A DNA stretch of 64,000 bases from Pycnopodia helianthoides (Eukaryota; Echinodermata; Asteroidea; Forcipulatida; Asteriidae): positions 4,575,001 through 4,639,000 of the forward strand of contig CM063250.1 of assembly GCA_032158295.1 (NCBI GenBank), given 5' to 3'. Position 1 is the first letter of the stretch, and the number at the start of each line of letters is the position of its first letter. Shown piece after piece: positions 1-13,910 of this stretch. The notes beneath the pieces were generated by a model. The model ran no database searches. It was given only the letters and a program-made list of their open reading frames with translations, and was not told the DNA's origin. The position numbers and the translations under genes are program-made.

Positions 1-1288
1 CACTACAAGGGGCATTTCAAGACGGCTCCAGAAAAAAAAGTACAGTCACCATAAATTAATTGAATCGGACAAAATATATTTATTGAAAAGAGAATTGTAC
101 ATGAGCTCACACAAACATTTTGTGGAAGTACAATTTCAGTTGTTGTTTTGTTTTTAAATGATCGAAAGAAGGCCACTAACTGATTTTTGCATTATTTATA
201 CCATGGGTCCTTTTGGTTGGTAAGCAGTTTGCAACAGCTAATTCAATTTTCTCATTCGTTGAAAGAAGAACAAGTTTTCACTTGAATATTCATTTCATAT
301 TCATTTCATATTCATGTCTTTATTGTCCACTCTGTAAAAAAGATAAAAATTGAAAATTTACATGTCTAAAATTGATTGAAGCTCCAGGAACAGGACAGTA
401 AAATGTTAAACATTAAGAAATATAGAAAAAAAGGATTTAGACAACAAAGATATTTCAAACAGTGCCCACTTGATTTTGGGGGGTTTCGGCCGGGTTTCGG
501 CCACCCGCCGAAACCACTTTTATTTTCGTCAAGATTTTTTTATTTCATTTCACTATTATTATACTTCTTTCCAAAAAGTCTTATAGCATTTACATGTGAA
601 ATTTGTTATCGTTCGATCTCAGGAACTACAGCCTTAAAAGACACAAACAATACATCAAATGAAAGCCTGTGCTCTAACTTAAATCCAGCAGCAGTTCGAT
701 TTAGTTTTTATTTTATTCCTTTGTTGACGATATTACCGATTTAAAAAACACCCCGTAAATGTATTTATACTCGTGTTTTGAGCTGTGCAACTTCACACTG
801 CCCTTATCCAATAGTGTTTCAGCCTCTCTATATATATGGAATCACCTTTCGATCTCCTGTATATAATTAATGAATCAGGGATGTTTGTTATCGTCACAAG
901 CTTAACACCATGGCACTATTTAGGGTGATACTTCTGCCCTTGGAACAGTTCCAATTGTAGACGCAGGATCTAAATCATAGAATATTTATCTCTGGTCGGG
1001 GGGGGGGGAACCTTTGGAAGCCATGATAATTTCTCCCCCCGAGGGATGGAGGTTGCCATCGTCATCAGACTATCACTGTGTGTAATTCAGGAAATCCTAT
1101 CTTGAGATAAAAACTAAAACCAAAGTTCAACTTGCCTTATACTGTAAATCTCAAACTTCATCTAAAAAAATAAAAAAAATAAAACAAAGAAAAAAGTAGT
1201 CACTGATAGCTCAACAGAAAACTGTTTATTTAACATTATTTAAATTGTTGCGGTACCTGCTGCTGAAATATAGGATTCAAACTGCCTC

Positions 1289-1400
1289 TATTAGCTACCG
1301 GGCAATCTCGGTGGTCAAAGTGGTAAGACATCTGCTCTAGAATTGCAAAGGTCGTGGGTTTGAATCCCACCCGAGTAATAACATGTGCCTGTGGATTTTT
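1289..1400 (+). repeat. tRNA-derived SINE head
   Basis: An A-box-like stretch (TGGTCAAAGTGG) is followed about 40 bases later by a B-box-like stretch (GGTTTGAATCC) inside a perfect T-arm stem (GTGGG/CCCAC). The acceptor ends pair only partly. The sequence after the B box shares the words CATGTG and TGTGGATT with the SINE near 62730, so I read both as one SINE family rather than as a functional tRNA gene. Confidence 0.55.
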
Positions 1401-4400
1401 TTATTTTTTTTTCACAGGATTTGTGAAAGTGCTGAGTATACAGTGCTTAATAACACATATTGATTGGTGTGTGGGCAAAACGAAATAATATGTTTAGGGT
1501 TTTGATGTACTTCACCCCCTTGCAAGTATTCATTTACCACATTTTCTCGTGACTTTGGCTCTGTTACTTGGTTGACATTATTTTCTCTGGAGTAAATTGA
1601 AAGCTTGTTAGGCACTGACCCCTCTTTAAGTTTCAGACAATCAATAGCGCTAAGATGTGCAAGTATTTTTTAAGCCTCAGGCCTTTTTTTCTTTTAAGTC
1701 TTAGACAATGAGCAGGATGAATTAACACATCAATAATTTCCTTGAAGCATTAGTCTCTTGTTTTCAAGTAACCGGCATTTTTTTTCTTCAAAATATGTGA
1801 TTTTTGTCGTGTGCCGGTAACGAGGACGTATCCAAAGTTTTACCAGTAAAAGGGCGTACACAATTATGGGAAAAGTTATGTTTCAAGAAAACGAGCGCGA
1901 AAGTTTGATCGTTTTTTGGCTATTCATAAGTCATTATTGGAATTTAAATTCTGCATGGAAGTGGTAAAACATGTTTTGGGGGTAGTTCTTGCAACAAGAG
2001 TGTAACATTATTATGACATATTTTTTTGTCATGAGCCATTTCGTTGCTCTCGTTTTTCTGTTACTGGGATGAAATACTTTGTGTGCCTGGAAGAAGGGCG
2101 TAGAGCCTCAGGCCCTTTTTTTTCAGGCACCGACGATTTGTGCTCATGTTTTTGCAAAAGCAGTGTATCATTTTATCGTACATCGGTACATTTTGTTTGC
2201 TTTACAATGGTTGGTTATTGTGGCAGTTCTTTTTTTGTTGTTGTTGATTCAGCCCAGTCAGCACCGCTTGCTCACCGAGGAGACCGTCTTGAGGATAAAG
2301 ATCTCTAAGGCTGGATGACTTGCTCCTTGAACCAATTTGGCATCCGGTTACAATCCAAATGCATTGACACTAGTGATACTTCAGCAAATCAAAACTGTAA
2401 TGCTAGGGCGCGCTGTTTTTCAAAACGGATTGTCAAGGTTAGGCTGATGGGCGTGATTGACCAGAGAGAGCTATAAGGCTCACAGTGTCTCGTAAAGCTT
2501 CATCGACTCAATAGAAGCGATAAGACGTCTTTTTTTTTCTTATTTGCGACACTACCCTTCTTAACAGCCCAGTACATTTCCAGGAGTGAATGTCAATAAA
2601 GATGCTTGCTGTCTGTGAACTTTTACATTCCATGCCAGGCTGATGGATTGTAATTGTAGCTTTATCGGTACTTCTTACCCGTAGCACACGTAACTGGGCA
2701 TTAATTCACAGCCTTTGAACTTTCCTGTGTCTAAGCACTGACAGCTGGCCGTGCTTTATATTAATGCACCACTAGTCTCCCAAACTATCGTTAGTTGAAC
2801 AAGTAGTGTACTCACTTCGGCTGTGGAGTTTTTTTTCTCTTTCTTCTTTTTTTTGTACATTCACGACTGATCGAAGTTTCCCTCCTTTTCCGTCAAGCCC
2901 TGAAAACAAATTTGCCAAAACAAGTTATTCTCTCTTCAAGTGATGCAGTGCATGAAACTTGACTGCAAATTACTGCCGAATGCCGTGTTTCCTGATTCTC
3001 GACTATTTATTTATTTTGATATCACGACCTAGGTCGAGTCTCTTGAAAGCTTTTAACGGTTTGTACTAGACCCGTTGACCACTAGACCTGCCTTCAACGT
3101 AAATTGCTGTTGCAAATTCATGTCCGAAGTTGGTCGTGCACGAGGCATAGTTCTCAAAAATGGAGTGTTTGCAGAGAACTCAAAGAGAAACTGTGCCTTC
3201 AAAGTTGTGTGGGTTTATTTTATTTTATTTTATTTTGTTTTTACCATTCAAATGTAAATCTTTGCCACCCATTCCCCAAGATTTTTCTTTTTAGGTTTGT
3301 GCTATAAGACTTTCAAAACACTTCACAGGACATTGACAGGTAACTTAGATTACTAAAAAACAACCCTTTAAAATAAAAGTAAAAAATTCACAGTCGTACC
3401 GTTAAAAGTGTTTGTGTATTTTTTTCTGGAAAAGAAATGATGAAGTCCAGAGGACCACCCTGTTTATTTTGTGTCATCTCAACCATATCAACATAATACC
3501 GTACAAATACTCTTAACTTTACAGAACCAAAGTTGTTAAGTTGTTAAATTGTTTAACGTGATGCTCTTTTGTCTCTAATTCTTTGCGAAAACAAACAATC
3601 CAAGAAGGCAAGAAATCGACCCTAAGCCACATAAACAGGAAAAAAAAAAATCTTTTTTTTTTTGGCCAGACACAAGCCCGCTGAACGTGCTTTTCCTGTC
3701 TTAATTCTACTCAAGATGCGATACATGTAGGTAGAATTAGAGGTAAGCGAGGGATCAGCTTTATCTCATGAAATCTACTAGAGGTACTTGAACCTTCTGA
3801 CATGGCTGGCTTGGCCGTGTAGAGAGAAAAGGGAAAGAGGGGGAAAAAACGAAGAGGAGACTGTACATAGTACACTGACATCACAGTGCCACTATAGGTC
3901 ATTGCTATAAGACTCAGTCCAAGATGGCAATGCACCCTTTCTTCCCCAATAGATAAAGCTTCAATGACGTCTGCTCTGCCAAGGCAGAGAGAGAGAGGAT
4001 GAGACACAGAATGGTCATGGTGTGTGTTTGTGTGGAGAGAGAGAGAGAGAGAGGGGGGGGGGTGTGTATAGCTAACGGGCATTGCTTAGAGTGGAGAATC
4101 ATTGGTAATCTAGTCATTTCTGTATTGGTACACCCATCAAGCGGGATACCGATGCTCCCATGCTCTCTCAGCATGAAGTCCTCAACCCATCCATGATGCA
4201 TACAGCCAAACAAATCGCCAACATAATTGTATTTGGGGGGTAAATATTTGATACGGACGCTTCACGAACCTGTCACACGTTTATGGACTCGAAATTGGAC
4301 TTGCTATGTTGTATAATTTCTTGCAAATGACTGCATTCCTTTTTTTTCCCCCCCAAACAATGAAAAACAAGCTGCCTTCCCGGATCACACTGCTAGATAT

Positions 4401-4552
4401 TGACAACGTTATTGTTTGGAGTTACATTTCAAAAGTGCATCCGAGGATGGGGTTTAAACAAGAGGATTTTTTTTTATCATATCAGTGTTTATGTACTCTT
4501 CAGGGGAAGTTACCTCAGATTTTGTTTTAGCTTTTGAGATTATTGTCGTGCA

Positions 4553-4922
4553 TTAAAGGCAAAGTATACCTTTGGCTTTTGGCACCGTTTGATTGTTTTA
4601 ATCTTACATAAATGTAATATATACAATAAAACTAACCTGTGAAAATTTCATTTCAAAACGTGGCTGCGTTTTTTGAAATATCGCCAAAATTCGCAGCGAA
4701 TATGTCCACCCATAAAGAATTAATCCCTTATAGGAATGCACGATCTGAGTCTCAGATTCAAATTTTGGGTGATAAAAACTTAAAAATTTTTCCACATTAT
4801 TTTGAATTGAAATATTTCTCAAAATGCTTTATTCTACCGAAAGTTGCTGTACTTCTAACCAAGTAAGTTTTTATTGCCATTAATTATTAGAAGGATTACC
4901 AATCGTATACCTTCCCTTTAAA
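4553..4922. mobile_element. Short inverted-repeat element (MITE-like), type C
   Basis: The ends are inverted copies: the left starts TTAAAGGCAAAGTATACC and the right ends with GGTATACCTT-like sequence running into CCCTTTAA. There is no coding capacity. It abuts the next element at a shared TTTAAAGGG junction, so the two elements lie back to back. Confidence 0.5.
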
Positions 4923-5271
4923 GGGTGTGTACAATATTGGGTAAGGTTGAAAATATAAATGTTCACAGATTTGCACATAACTTACATGGTATAAAGATGG
5001 TCATGGTGGTAAATCTCCCTTGAAATAGTTTTGCTTGAAATGCTACAGTTTTTAGGAAATGAGTAAAACAAATAGTCTTTATCGTACGTGTCCGAAACAC
5101 GAAGTTTAAAAACAGTGAAAACATATAACGGGGTTTTTCACTGTTTTCTCGTGACTCCAAAGACCGATTGAGCTTATCATTTCACAGGTTTGTTATTTCA
5201 TGTATATGTTGGGTCACATGAAATGCGGATACGAGTCTTTGAAAATTACCATTGTTGCACATGTGCTTTAA
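4918..5271. mobile_element. MITE-like element, type B copy 1
   Basis: The terminal inverted repeats read TTTAAAGG.TGTGTAC at the left and GTGCACATGTGCTTTAA-like at the right. The interior matches the copy at 51931-52282 along its length, for example in the shared words TTCACAGATTTGCACATAAC and TTGGGTCACATGAA. Two copies 47 kb apart with the same ends show that it is a mobile repeat. No open frame is present. Confidence 0.7.
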
Positions 5272-5819
5272 GCCCAAACATTTCAACTGATTTGACAATT
5301 AGCCATTGAAGTTCAGACATGCGGATTGGTCGATTTAGCCGACCACCTATGAATCATTGCATGGAGCTTGCTATGTTGTGTTGCTATGCATTATTTAAGT
5401 AAAGTACGGCACAAAGTTGAAAGTTTATCCAAACTAGGGGACTGGTTTTGTAGTGTCTCTGTCCTTCTGTCCTTGATCATTCTCATGCACCGGTCGGTCG
5501 GATGCTTCGGTCTCTAAACCTCCCCCACACAACCTGTGGTGTGTACATTGTTGCAGACAGTAGCACCTGTTATTTTACAAGTTTGTTTATTATTGTACAG
5601 TTTTTCAATCATATCATATCGACAACAGCAACACACTGATAAGGTTTGTTATTGTAAGTCATCATTGAGTAAACATAATGGTTACCCTGTAATTGGTTAT
5701 AAGGGTAACTAATAGTATAACAATAATAACTAGTTTCTATAAAGCGCTTTATCTATGGGGGCGCTGATTATTATTATTATTGTGTTTTTTTAAAGACAGG
5801 TTTTTTCGAAGTTTTTTAA

Positions 5820-6108
5820 ATTATGAGATGCATGTATGTAGCACCTTATAAGGGTTTACAAGGTTCTGCGGTGCATTCAGCAGCCACTGCCAGAAACACC
5901 AGGGCAAACCCCTTCTCTTAGCGATAAGTGTAGCTGGGTTCTTTTGCGTGTATTACACAACACACGGGACCTGCGGCTTTACGCCCCATCCCGAAGGATG
6001 ACACAAGTGCCAAGACCGGGACTCGAACCCACACTCCACTGATCGGAAACACCAGAGCGTGAGTCCAGTGCGCTAGACTGCTAGGCCGTGAGACGCTGTT
6101 GTAAAAAA
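5820..6108 (-). repeat. tRNA-derived SINE (minus orientation)
   Basis: Read on the minus strand, the head near 6100 has an A-box-like region and a B box GGTTCGAGTCC. It is followed by a body running down to about 5820 that ends in ...GGTGCTACATACATG. The head resembles the minus-strand SINE at 57750-57860, with a shared block that includes AACACCAGAGC. It lies in non-coding DNA and has no open frame. Confidence 0.6.
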
Positions 6109-9100
6109 TAAAAATAATAATAATACTATGAGTCCACTTTCAACAGTTAGATTTGAATGCAAACTTCCATAAAACCAGCCTTGGCAAAGTCCGCAGTGGT
6201 GGCTACCGCTGCGGCTGCGCGTGTGGCTGCGGCTGTTTCTAGTCGTAGGTGATGGGATTGTGCCTTTGATGACACATGCATGGAGTTTAGCACACAGTCA
6301 GACTATGTAATGTGTATAGGTAGAATAACAAGCACTGGCAGCCATTTTGAACATTTTGAAATTGCTTGTTATTCTACCTATATTTTTTTCAAAGGACAAA
6401 CCTGGGATGGCCATGTAGCCAAATATCTTTCTCATGACACACTCTGACTGTGTGCCAAATTCCATGCTTGTATTATCAAATGCACAATTCCCCCCAATTT
6501 TGTCCCCCCTTCTGTCCCAGTATAGGGTTCTGCTAGGGAGATCGTATTCTTTGACGCATGTTAACATCGTGAGCAAGCTGCAGCCGGTAGCCACATATTT
6601 TTCGAACACAATCTTAGTATTGTTTGTGCCCGATTCCCCGATGAATTTGCACTACTTGAATTGCTAGCGTATAATAGAACTGACTGCCGGGAAGAGCAGG
6701 GTATTTTTGCTTACCAGCCAAAAAGATACTCAATGAGCGTTGCTTGTAACTGGTTTCCTGACAATTTTCGCTCGGGAGACAAATCAGTTTTGTCTAACAA
6801 CTTGATGAAATTGGTTCCGGCGTGATCACTGCTTGGCCATCTATGTCAGCATTTACTCTCAATAGAAAAAGAAATTGTCGGAGAGAAAACAACACAAAAG
6901 GATAACCTTAGGCTAGACCCACTGGCAAGGTTACTTCACCATTATAAGACTTAAAAAAAAGTATGATTTGCCGGGGGTTTCTCAACCATTAAATGCAATA
7001 TGCACAGCCCAGTGAATTAACGATGAACTGTATGCTACTCATATTTTATTGTTCCACCACAACCGGCCGTAGTGTTATCACAAGACGTTTATGCAGCGCG
7101 ATGTGTGCTATACATCAGGCTTTGACAGTTTGTACTGTCTGCGTACGACCGACCCGTCCTCATCCCTATTGTAAACCTGCAACAATTACAGTCCCAGTCC
7201 CACACACAACCCTAGTCTGTTAACCGTTAAAAATGAAAATAGACAAGATTACAATCACACTTCATACCCCCTTGTCAACCATTTCTCGCTGACTGCACAA
7301 AATAATATCTCGTTGAGAAAAAAAGATGACGTCCCTCTTTTGACACTCCGCATTTATGCAGTAAATGAGTAGAAACGGAGCATGGATGGCAGCGTTCGGC
7401 CGCTCCAACTTCATAGAGCATGAATAACTTCTGAAATCCCCCCTCTCCAACCGGCAGGCCCTCCGCCTGGCGCTCTGCCCGTACAAATCCCGCCGAAAAA
7501 AAGGGAAGAGTTGTTATAACTGCGAATGTGCGGGCTCCGAGGTTTGATCATAATGGGCTGGAGAGGGGAGAAATATACACATGTGGTTTGGTTGATTGTA
7601 CAGAGTGACAAGGCTGGCTGTCGTTGGAACGATCCTGGTTTGTATACCGTCGTTTAATCCGACCCTGATCTGACAGCAGATTCCTACGTGTTTTGAACAC
7701 TGTATTCTGAAGATGACTGTTCTCATGTCATCATGTACACTTATCTTTCTCTTGCTTATCCAACCCCCCCCCAGATTCCCCTAAATCACAGCCCAGCCAG
7801 AACATGGGGTTGTTTTAAAGCTTTTCCCAAAAAATGCTCACACTCTACTTCGTGGATTTCTGTTGAACCTTTGATTTCTGGAATAAAACACGTTATTTGG
7901 TCGAGCACATTTATTGTGCTTATGAGTAACAACCATAAAGGAACCTGTTTACAAAGAAGGGAGGGGGGGGGGAGTGTTTTAAGTTTGTTCAGATGTGGCA
8001 TGTCATTCTCTCGGCTTATGGAACATTTAAAAATAATTCTCTCACAAACTGAATATTAAATATGACTGTATGGCTTAACCATGTGCATCGCATTTCCTTC
8101 TGCTTCCAGTCAAACTATATCCAAAGAGATTATTCAGTTAACTTGTTTTTATCCTGCTGTAATTCATCAAAACATTTAATATTAATATTCATGACAGAAA
8201 CGTTTGTTTGCTGTCTTGTCATTAAAATTGAAAATAACCTCTGTGGGAAACAAATGTCTCTTTTAATATCACAGACTGTCACATAATTCTTTTTTTTTTC
8301 TCCCTACTTTGGATTTCTATTAAAACAGTCTTAATTTAATTCCCCCTCAAACAGTAAAATTAGAATCTGACATGGTAACCAGAACTGCTGTAGAAATGCA
8401 CTTCTACGTGGAATCAACCAATTAGACCGTTGTAGGAAGATATCCTTTTCTTTCCAGCACTCCGTTTCAATGAAACCAATTTTCTAATATGCAATATGAG
8501 TTTATACTAATAGCAAATACCTCTTTTGAACGGCATTAAATAAGCTTAAGGAGGGGGGGGGGAATGAAAGAAAGCTGGCAAGATATATGTGGAATGCTAA
8601 TTCTCTCCGTCATTGTGTCAACACTTAAACCCAATCATACTTGATTGGATTTCTGATTTTATTTCCTCAATAGTGTGGGATTGTAAAAGGAAAGGTTAGA
8701 TCGACCCTTAGTCAATTCAATTTTCATTCACTGACAATATTGTGTGTGTGTGTGTGTATTTTTTTTTTTATTATTGTAATTAAATCTTTTGATTGGATGT
8801 GGTTTCTAATAGCAATGTTTTGAATGCTGTTCAGTTATCACATGGTTCATCTTAGGTTATTGTTCCTCGACAAATACCTTATAATTTACGTCGCTTCTAA
8901 TCGTCTTAAACCTATATGTTAGTTTGTTTTAAGTCATTCACCTGCCACGCAGCCCAACACTTCGGGTAAAACGCTCCCTTTAGAAAACGGAAATCATCTT
9001 GGCGAAGAAGGAAAAAACACCACGACGGAGAGAGAGAAAAAAAAACTAATGAAATTAGTTTGTGAGTTATTGAAATTCACGTTTTGGAAAATTGATCTGG

Positions 9101-9392
9101 GAACTGTTCAAAGACTGAGTATATAGCATTGGGGAATGGCAATGCTTAGCGTTAGGCTACAGGTAAGGTTAAGACTCGCTTGAGATAAATGTCTTGAGAC
9201 ATTATTGTGGTCATCGGATGTATAACGGCATTATTAAATGTATGGCCATGGTTTGGTAATGACCCCAAAAAATTAAAAAGGGCGTAGTTTTTATCAGAAG
9301 GCCTACTTGTTGTAAAGATGGCACTGGTTGTAACAACGGCATCCTAGATCCAAGTACAGTATTGAGCCATCCTATCAAGACTGCATTCCAAG

Positions 9393-9781
9393 CAGAGCTA
9401 CCAACTCGTTCTGATTCGCTGAAAGTTCCCTGAAAATAGACCAATCTTTCCATGTTCTGATGAACAAATTTTGAAAATTTCCCTGATTTACAGAAACTTT
9501 ATTCTTATTATGTTGAATGTAATTCTAAATATCTCCCTGATTGTTGTACAAAATCTCCCTGATTGTTGTACAAAATCTAGGCTAACAAAATCTCCCTGAT
9601 TGTCCTACAAAATCTCCCTGATTGTTGTGCAAAATCTCCCTGATTGTTGTACAAAATCTCCCTGATTGTCCTACAAAATCTCCCCGATTGTTGTACAAGA
9701 TCTCCCTGATTGTCCTACAAAATCTCCCTGATTGTTGTACAAGATCTCCCCGACTGCAAGACGCAAATGTTGGCAGCTCTG
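9393..9781. mobile_element. Inverted-repeat element with internally expanded 22 bp tandem repeat
   Basis: The ends are CAGAGCTACCAAC and TGTTGGCAGCTCTG, an imperfect terminal inverted repeat. A shorter copy with the same ends and interior lies at 49478-49672. In this copy a unit of about 22 bp (AAAATCTCCCTGATTGTTGTAC) is repeated about ten times between 9527 and 9755. Two variants (TTGTAC and TCCTAC endings) tend to alternate, which hints at growth by dimers. Confidence 0.7.
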
Positions 9782-10868
9782 GTTTCAAGAAAGGGACCTT
9801 TCATAAGTTTACAACAAAATCCCACATGCTGGGCCCAGTATCCCTCTCCGTAAAGCAAGCGTAACTGATGGACTATTCTTGCACATGATACTATTGACCA
9901 TCCAAGAAGCAAGGGGATTTGCTAATTAATTCTAGACCAAGATTGAGGCGACACCACAAAGGGAGGCATTTTTCTTGTCCGCATGCCCCACTTTGTTGTG
10001 CTGTCGACGACGACGTCAGTCTGCCACACAAGACACACGGTGTTGGTTGCTGCTTAATGGTTACACAGAGAGTAAGTAACCGGGTTGAGCTGCTATTTAA
10101 TTGGTATTAACAGTGTTGGACCTTTCCAAACAAGCATCTCACCTCACTACCTACACTGAAAAGGCGAATTCAAACTGTTTTCCAGCTAGCTGAACTCCCA
10201 GAATTAGGTATTAGTTCCGCCTTGCTAACAGTTTGAATATATACACAACTCCACCAAGCCGTGGAAAAGCTCTGCCTAGACCCTCTCTCTCTCTCTTGTT
10301 TGGTTTTCCTTTGTGTTCTGCCAACTTTCAACAATCATAAATGAGAATATTTTTTGGTCGGGGAGTGTGGGTTTATTTCTCGCCGCCGGAGTCTGCTCGG
10401 TTGAGAGAGCCCCAGTGTCGTTCAACCTGTTCCCCTCTCTGTGTTCGTGTCGCAGTGGGGAATCGCGCTCATCCATTTTCCCCTTCAGGTTTCTTTCTCC
10501 GCTGACCTTCATTGCCGTTTGCAATTGAAGTTATTTTTTCCCCCCCCCCCCAATTTTATTCCATTCTCAGTCAACTGTATTTTGGGTGTGTTTTGCACTG
10601 TTTGGGAATTGTTGCCCACGTCCTGTTGTCTGGTTCCCAGTGGGGGTGACACCATGGGCTTGTTATGGGTGAGCACACCGTCCCGTGACCCAGCAACCAT
10701 CTGCAGTTGATCTTCAACATTCTTTACACACAGGAAGTTACTTATTTTGTTTACCAATTAAGCGGCAATTTTTTTTGAACGTGGACACTTTCTCTTCGAT
10801 AAATATTCTTAATCTTTTCTGTTGGTTTTTTTTTTTCCGACTTGGAAATGGATAAGTTTACATTATCA

Positions 10869-10942
10869 AATAATAAACCACTAGGGAAACTGGCTGGGTA
10901 AATTTTTATTTAATTTCGGGTGGAACAAAGAAAAATTGACTT
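10869..10942. repeat. Fragment of the tRNA-like inverted-repeat element
   Basis: This segment matches 38425-38505 (ATAAACCAC.AGGGAAACT.., GGTTGAAC.AAGA, AAATTGAC). It corresponds to one end of the element described at 38461-38645 and 63271-63536. The tRNA-like core is absent here. Confidence 0.5.
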
Positions 10943-13577
10943 TACATAATATTACATCCTTTTATGAAAACAAAAAACTTTGAAGTGTCTTTTAGTTCAG
11001 ACAAATCTTCGATTAATGTTGCCTTTTTTTGTATACTTTTTTTAAACTTGTAAGCTTTAATGCTCAGTGAAGATGTATTTTAGGGAAATGTTATTCAATG
11101 CAGTAATCAATTTTGCTTCACTGGGACTATTTTGGGAGCAGCTCGAGTCTCACCCCCCGAAAATGCATAATTTAAAGATATGGTACAGCGTCATCAAATT
11201 TTGTCAATTTTCAAAAAAGGCCCTCCCACTTCAAATAGTCATTCCCCTCATAGTAAGACTTATCTGGAATGTTTTCATTTTAGAGGAACTTAAAAGTTAT
11301 CCTTTCCATTATTCTTTATCCGTTTTTCCCCTCTTATTTTTTCCAGACATGAAATGTTGTATTTAGGAAAAAAGTTTCAATGGTTGGTTGAATAATCTTC
11401 CATCTTGATTAAAAAAAAAAGGGTCTGGATTTAAGAAGTTTGAGTTTGACGAAAAATCAATGTTCAAGGATAACCCAGGCAAGGCCAGATCTGAACAGTT
11501 TAGACAATATCCAATTTCTTTCATTTACGAATAAATAGAAATCAGAAGTGAACTGGAAACTAATGCGACCCACTGGTTAAGCCCCAGTTGAACTTTTAGT
11601 CTGGCAGAATACAGCATTCTCAATTTTTTCGCAAAATGCTGACTTGATGTCCCTTCTCTTCTCGAGAGAGAGAGAGAGCAGCGAGAGGGGGGTCACATGA
11701 GAAATCCCTTTGGTATAGAGTTTGATTTCAAGGTACACCACCCTGGGAAACAATTACGGCTTGATTCTCCCTCAAATTAGGAGCCTTGGAGTCTGGTGTA
11801 ACGACGACGACGATCCACCTCCCTTTGCCTTTGCTTTTCCTCGGCCGGCCGTGGAAGAAGTCAGGAAGACTGTGTGATCATGTGCTCCAGCGGCAGGAAA
11901 TTCAACTTGGCATTTTTGGCTTGACTTGATTTTGTCTGTTGCGGAAGAATTTTTTTATTTTTTTTATTTGAGACTTTTCTAGTTGAGGTGCGCCTTATCA
12001 TTAATGCCTTTTCGATGAAAAAGAAAAAACCTTTTATTTGTTTACAAGCCTGCCACATTTTCACCTGCTAACACTTTAGGATGATAAAGGGAACTAACAC
12101 CTTAAAAAAAACAGTTTATTTTTATTTATTTTTTTTACATTTTGTTTATTATAACTTTTTGAGTTCAATTTTTTTGTAACCAGGGGTAACGGACTGTGAT
12201 AAGATTTGGACACCCACCCCCCCATGAAGTAAAGGTTTACTCTCAGCAGCTTTGATTACACCGATAGACTAGACTATTTATCTCTATTAACCTATAGTGT
12301 AATTCCATCTCGCCTTGAAATATTGGAGGCCGTGTACATCTTTGCACGCCATCCATCCTCCCCCAACCCTACGAGGATATTGAATTTGCAAGCACGCATG
12401 ATGCACACACATGCAATCTTGTTCTGTTGTTCGAGGAGAAGCCCACACAAAAACAGAGGGTGGCCCGGAAGTGTCTTTACAAAGGGAGGATAATGGCAAG
12501 AAATAATCAAACACACTCGTGCGTTGATCCTGTCATTCATAACGATATTAGGAACTAATTGTAATTTAACGCGATAATCTATTATTAATTGCTCTTCCAT
12601 TTGTTGTTGAGTTTGTTCAAACCGTTCCTCCGTTGTGAAACACTTGCATCCATTCGGTTAGAAGATCTTGTTATAATGCACTAGATTAAACTTTAATGAC
12701 GACTCAACTTAACCAAAATTGTCTTTTAAGGAGGTATTAGCTGAATTTAATTTTTTTTTTTTTTTTTTACAGATATAAAATAGTCGGTGTATCATTCTAT
12801 AGTGGTTTCTAATGATATCACGGTGTGCAAAGTAAAGGGCTGCCCAATAACCTCAGTCAACCAAGAATAAACAGAGGATGTTGAACTGACACGTAGTTGT
12901 TCGATAGTCGACCCTTTTTGTTCAGATCAAATTAATCTCTAGTAAACGAGGGATGCCATCTACTTTTGGAACAGACTGTTGAGGCAAATTGAGTTGATTG
13001 ACCTTGAGACTTTTGTGTATAGCTCATTAATTTTCTAAAAAAAATTCACACTTTAATTGGCGGGAGTCAAGTTTGCATTATTAGCGTCAAACAAAGTCCT
13101 TTAATCTCCTCGTAGTTGCAGCTTGATACACCTCTTATGTTTTTTTATTGTACAACCTTAATCATGCACAGCACAAATACCCCGCCAGCATATATTGGTG
13201 AGAAAATGATTCCCAAACTGCCATTTGACTTTATGAAACCTAGTATTAGTAGGAGGTTTTTTTCAGTCTTATGAACCCGTACAAACCTCTGTCCGACACC
13301 CCTGTCCTTTAAGGAAGTGGCAGCCGATTTGCATATCAGACCGCTTGTGTCAAAATTACTTCTTCTTGATTGAAAAGAGGTTCATTTCTCGGCAGGAAAC
13401 TGTGTCTTGTTGAAGTGGGCTTATTTGTGTTGATAATTGAACCGATCGGCACTTCACGACGATGAGGGTTTGTCACTCTCAGTCCATTTACCTGGAGGTC
13501 GGAGAAAATGAATCAAAGGGATAAGTCTGGGTGGCGCTTAACAGATTTAAATAGTTAGCATAAAATAGTGGGGAACT

Positions 13578-13763
13578 GGGCCTAATTTCATGGAGCTGCT
13601 TCAGCCGAAAATGTTGTCTGATAAACAGAAATGGGCAGGACACCAGTCACAAATTGTACACGTGGTGACATGGTAGTTTGGCTGGTAACCTTATACTGGT
13701 AAGCAGAATTTTGTTGTGCTTAGCCACTGTTTGCGCTTTAAGCAGCTCTATTGACATTGGGCC
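13578..13763. mobile_element. MITE, GGGCCCAATTTCATGG family, copy 1
   Basis: The element starts GGGCCTAATTTCATGGAGCT and ends with the inverse (AGCAGCTCTATTGACATTGGGCC). The family recurs at 24487-24737 and 44374-44573, with a decayed copy near 46339-46524. No coding capacity is seen. Confidence 0.7.
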
Positions 13764-13910
13764 TAAGTTGTATACGAGCAATGGACAGGACATGCCAATT
13801 TCTGGTTGAAATATGTTTCTGCTGTCAAGCGGGGTTATTTGCTCAGCAGGTTTATGAACTTATGCTTAGCACCAAGACGTTGTCCGTGCTTGCTTTTATA
13901 GGAAATCTTT

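Noticed and set aside
1289..1372. Possible functional tRNA gene
   Set aside because: Box A and box B are present and five acceptor bases pair, but the anticodon arm is poor and a SINE-like body shared with 62728-62960 follows.
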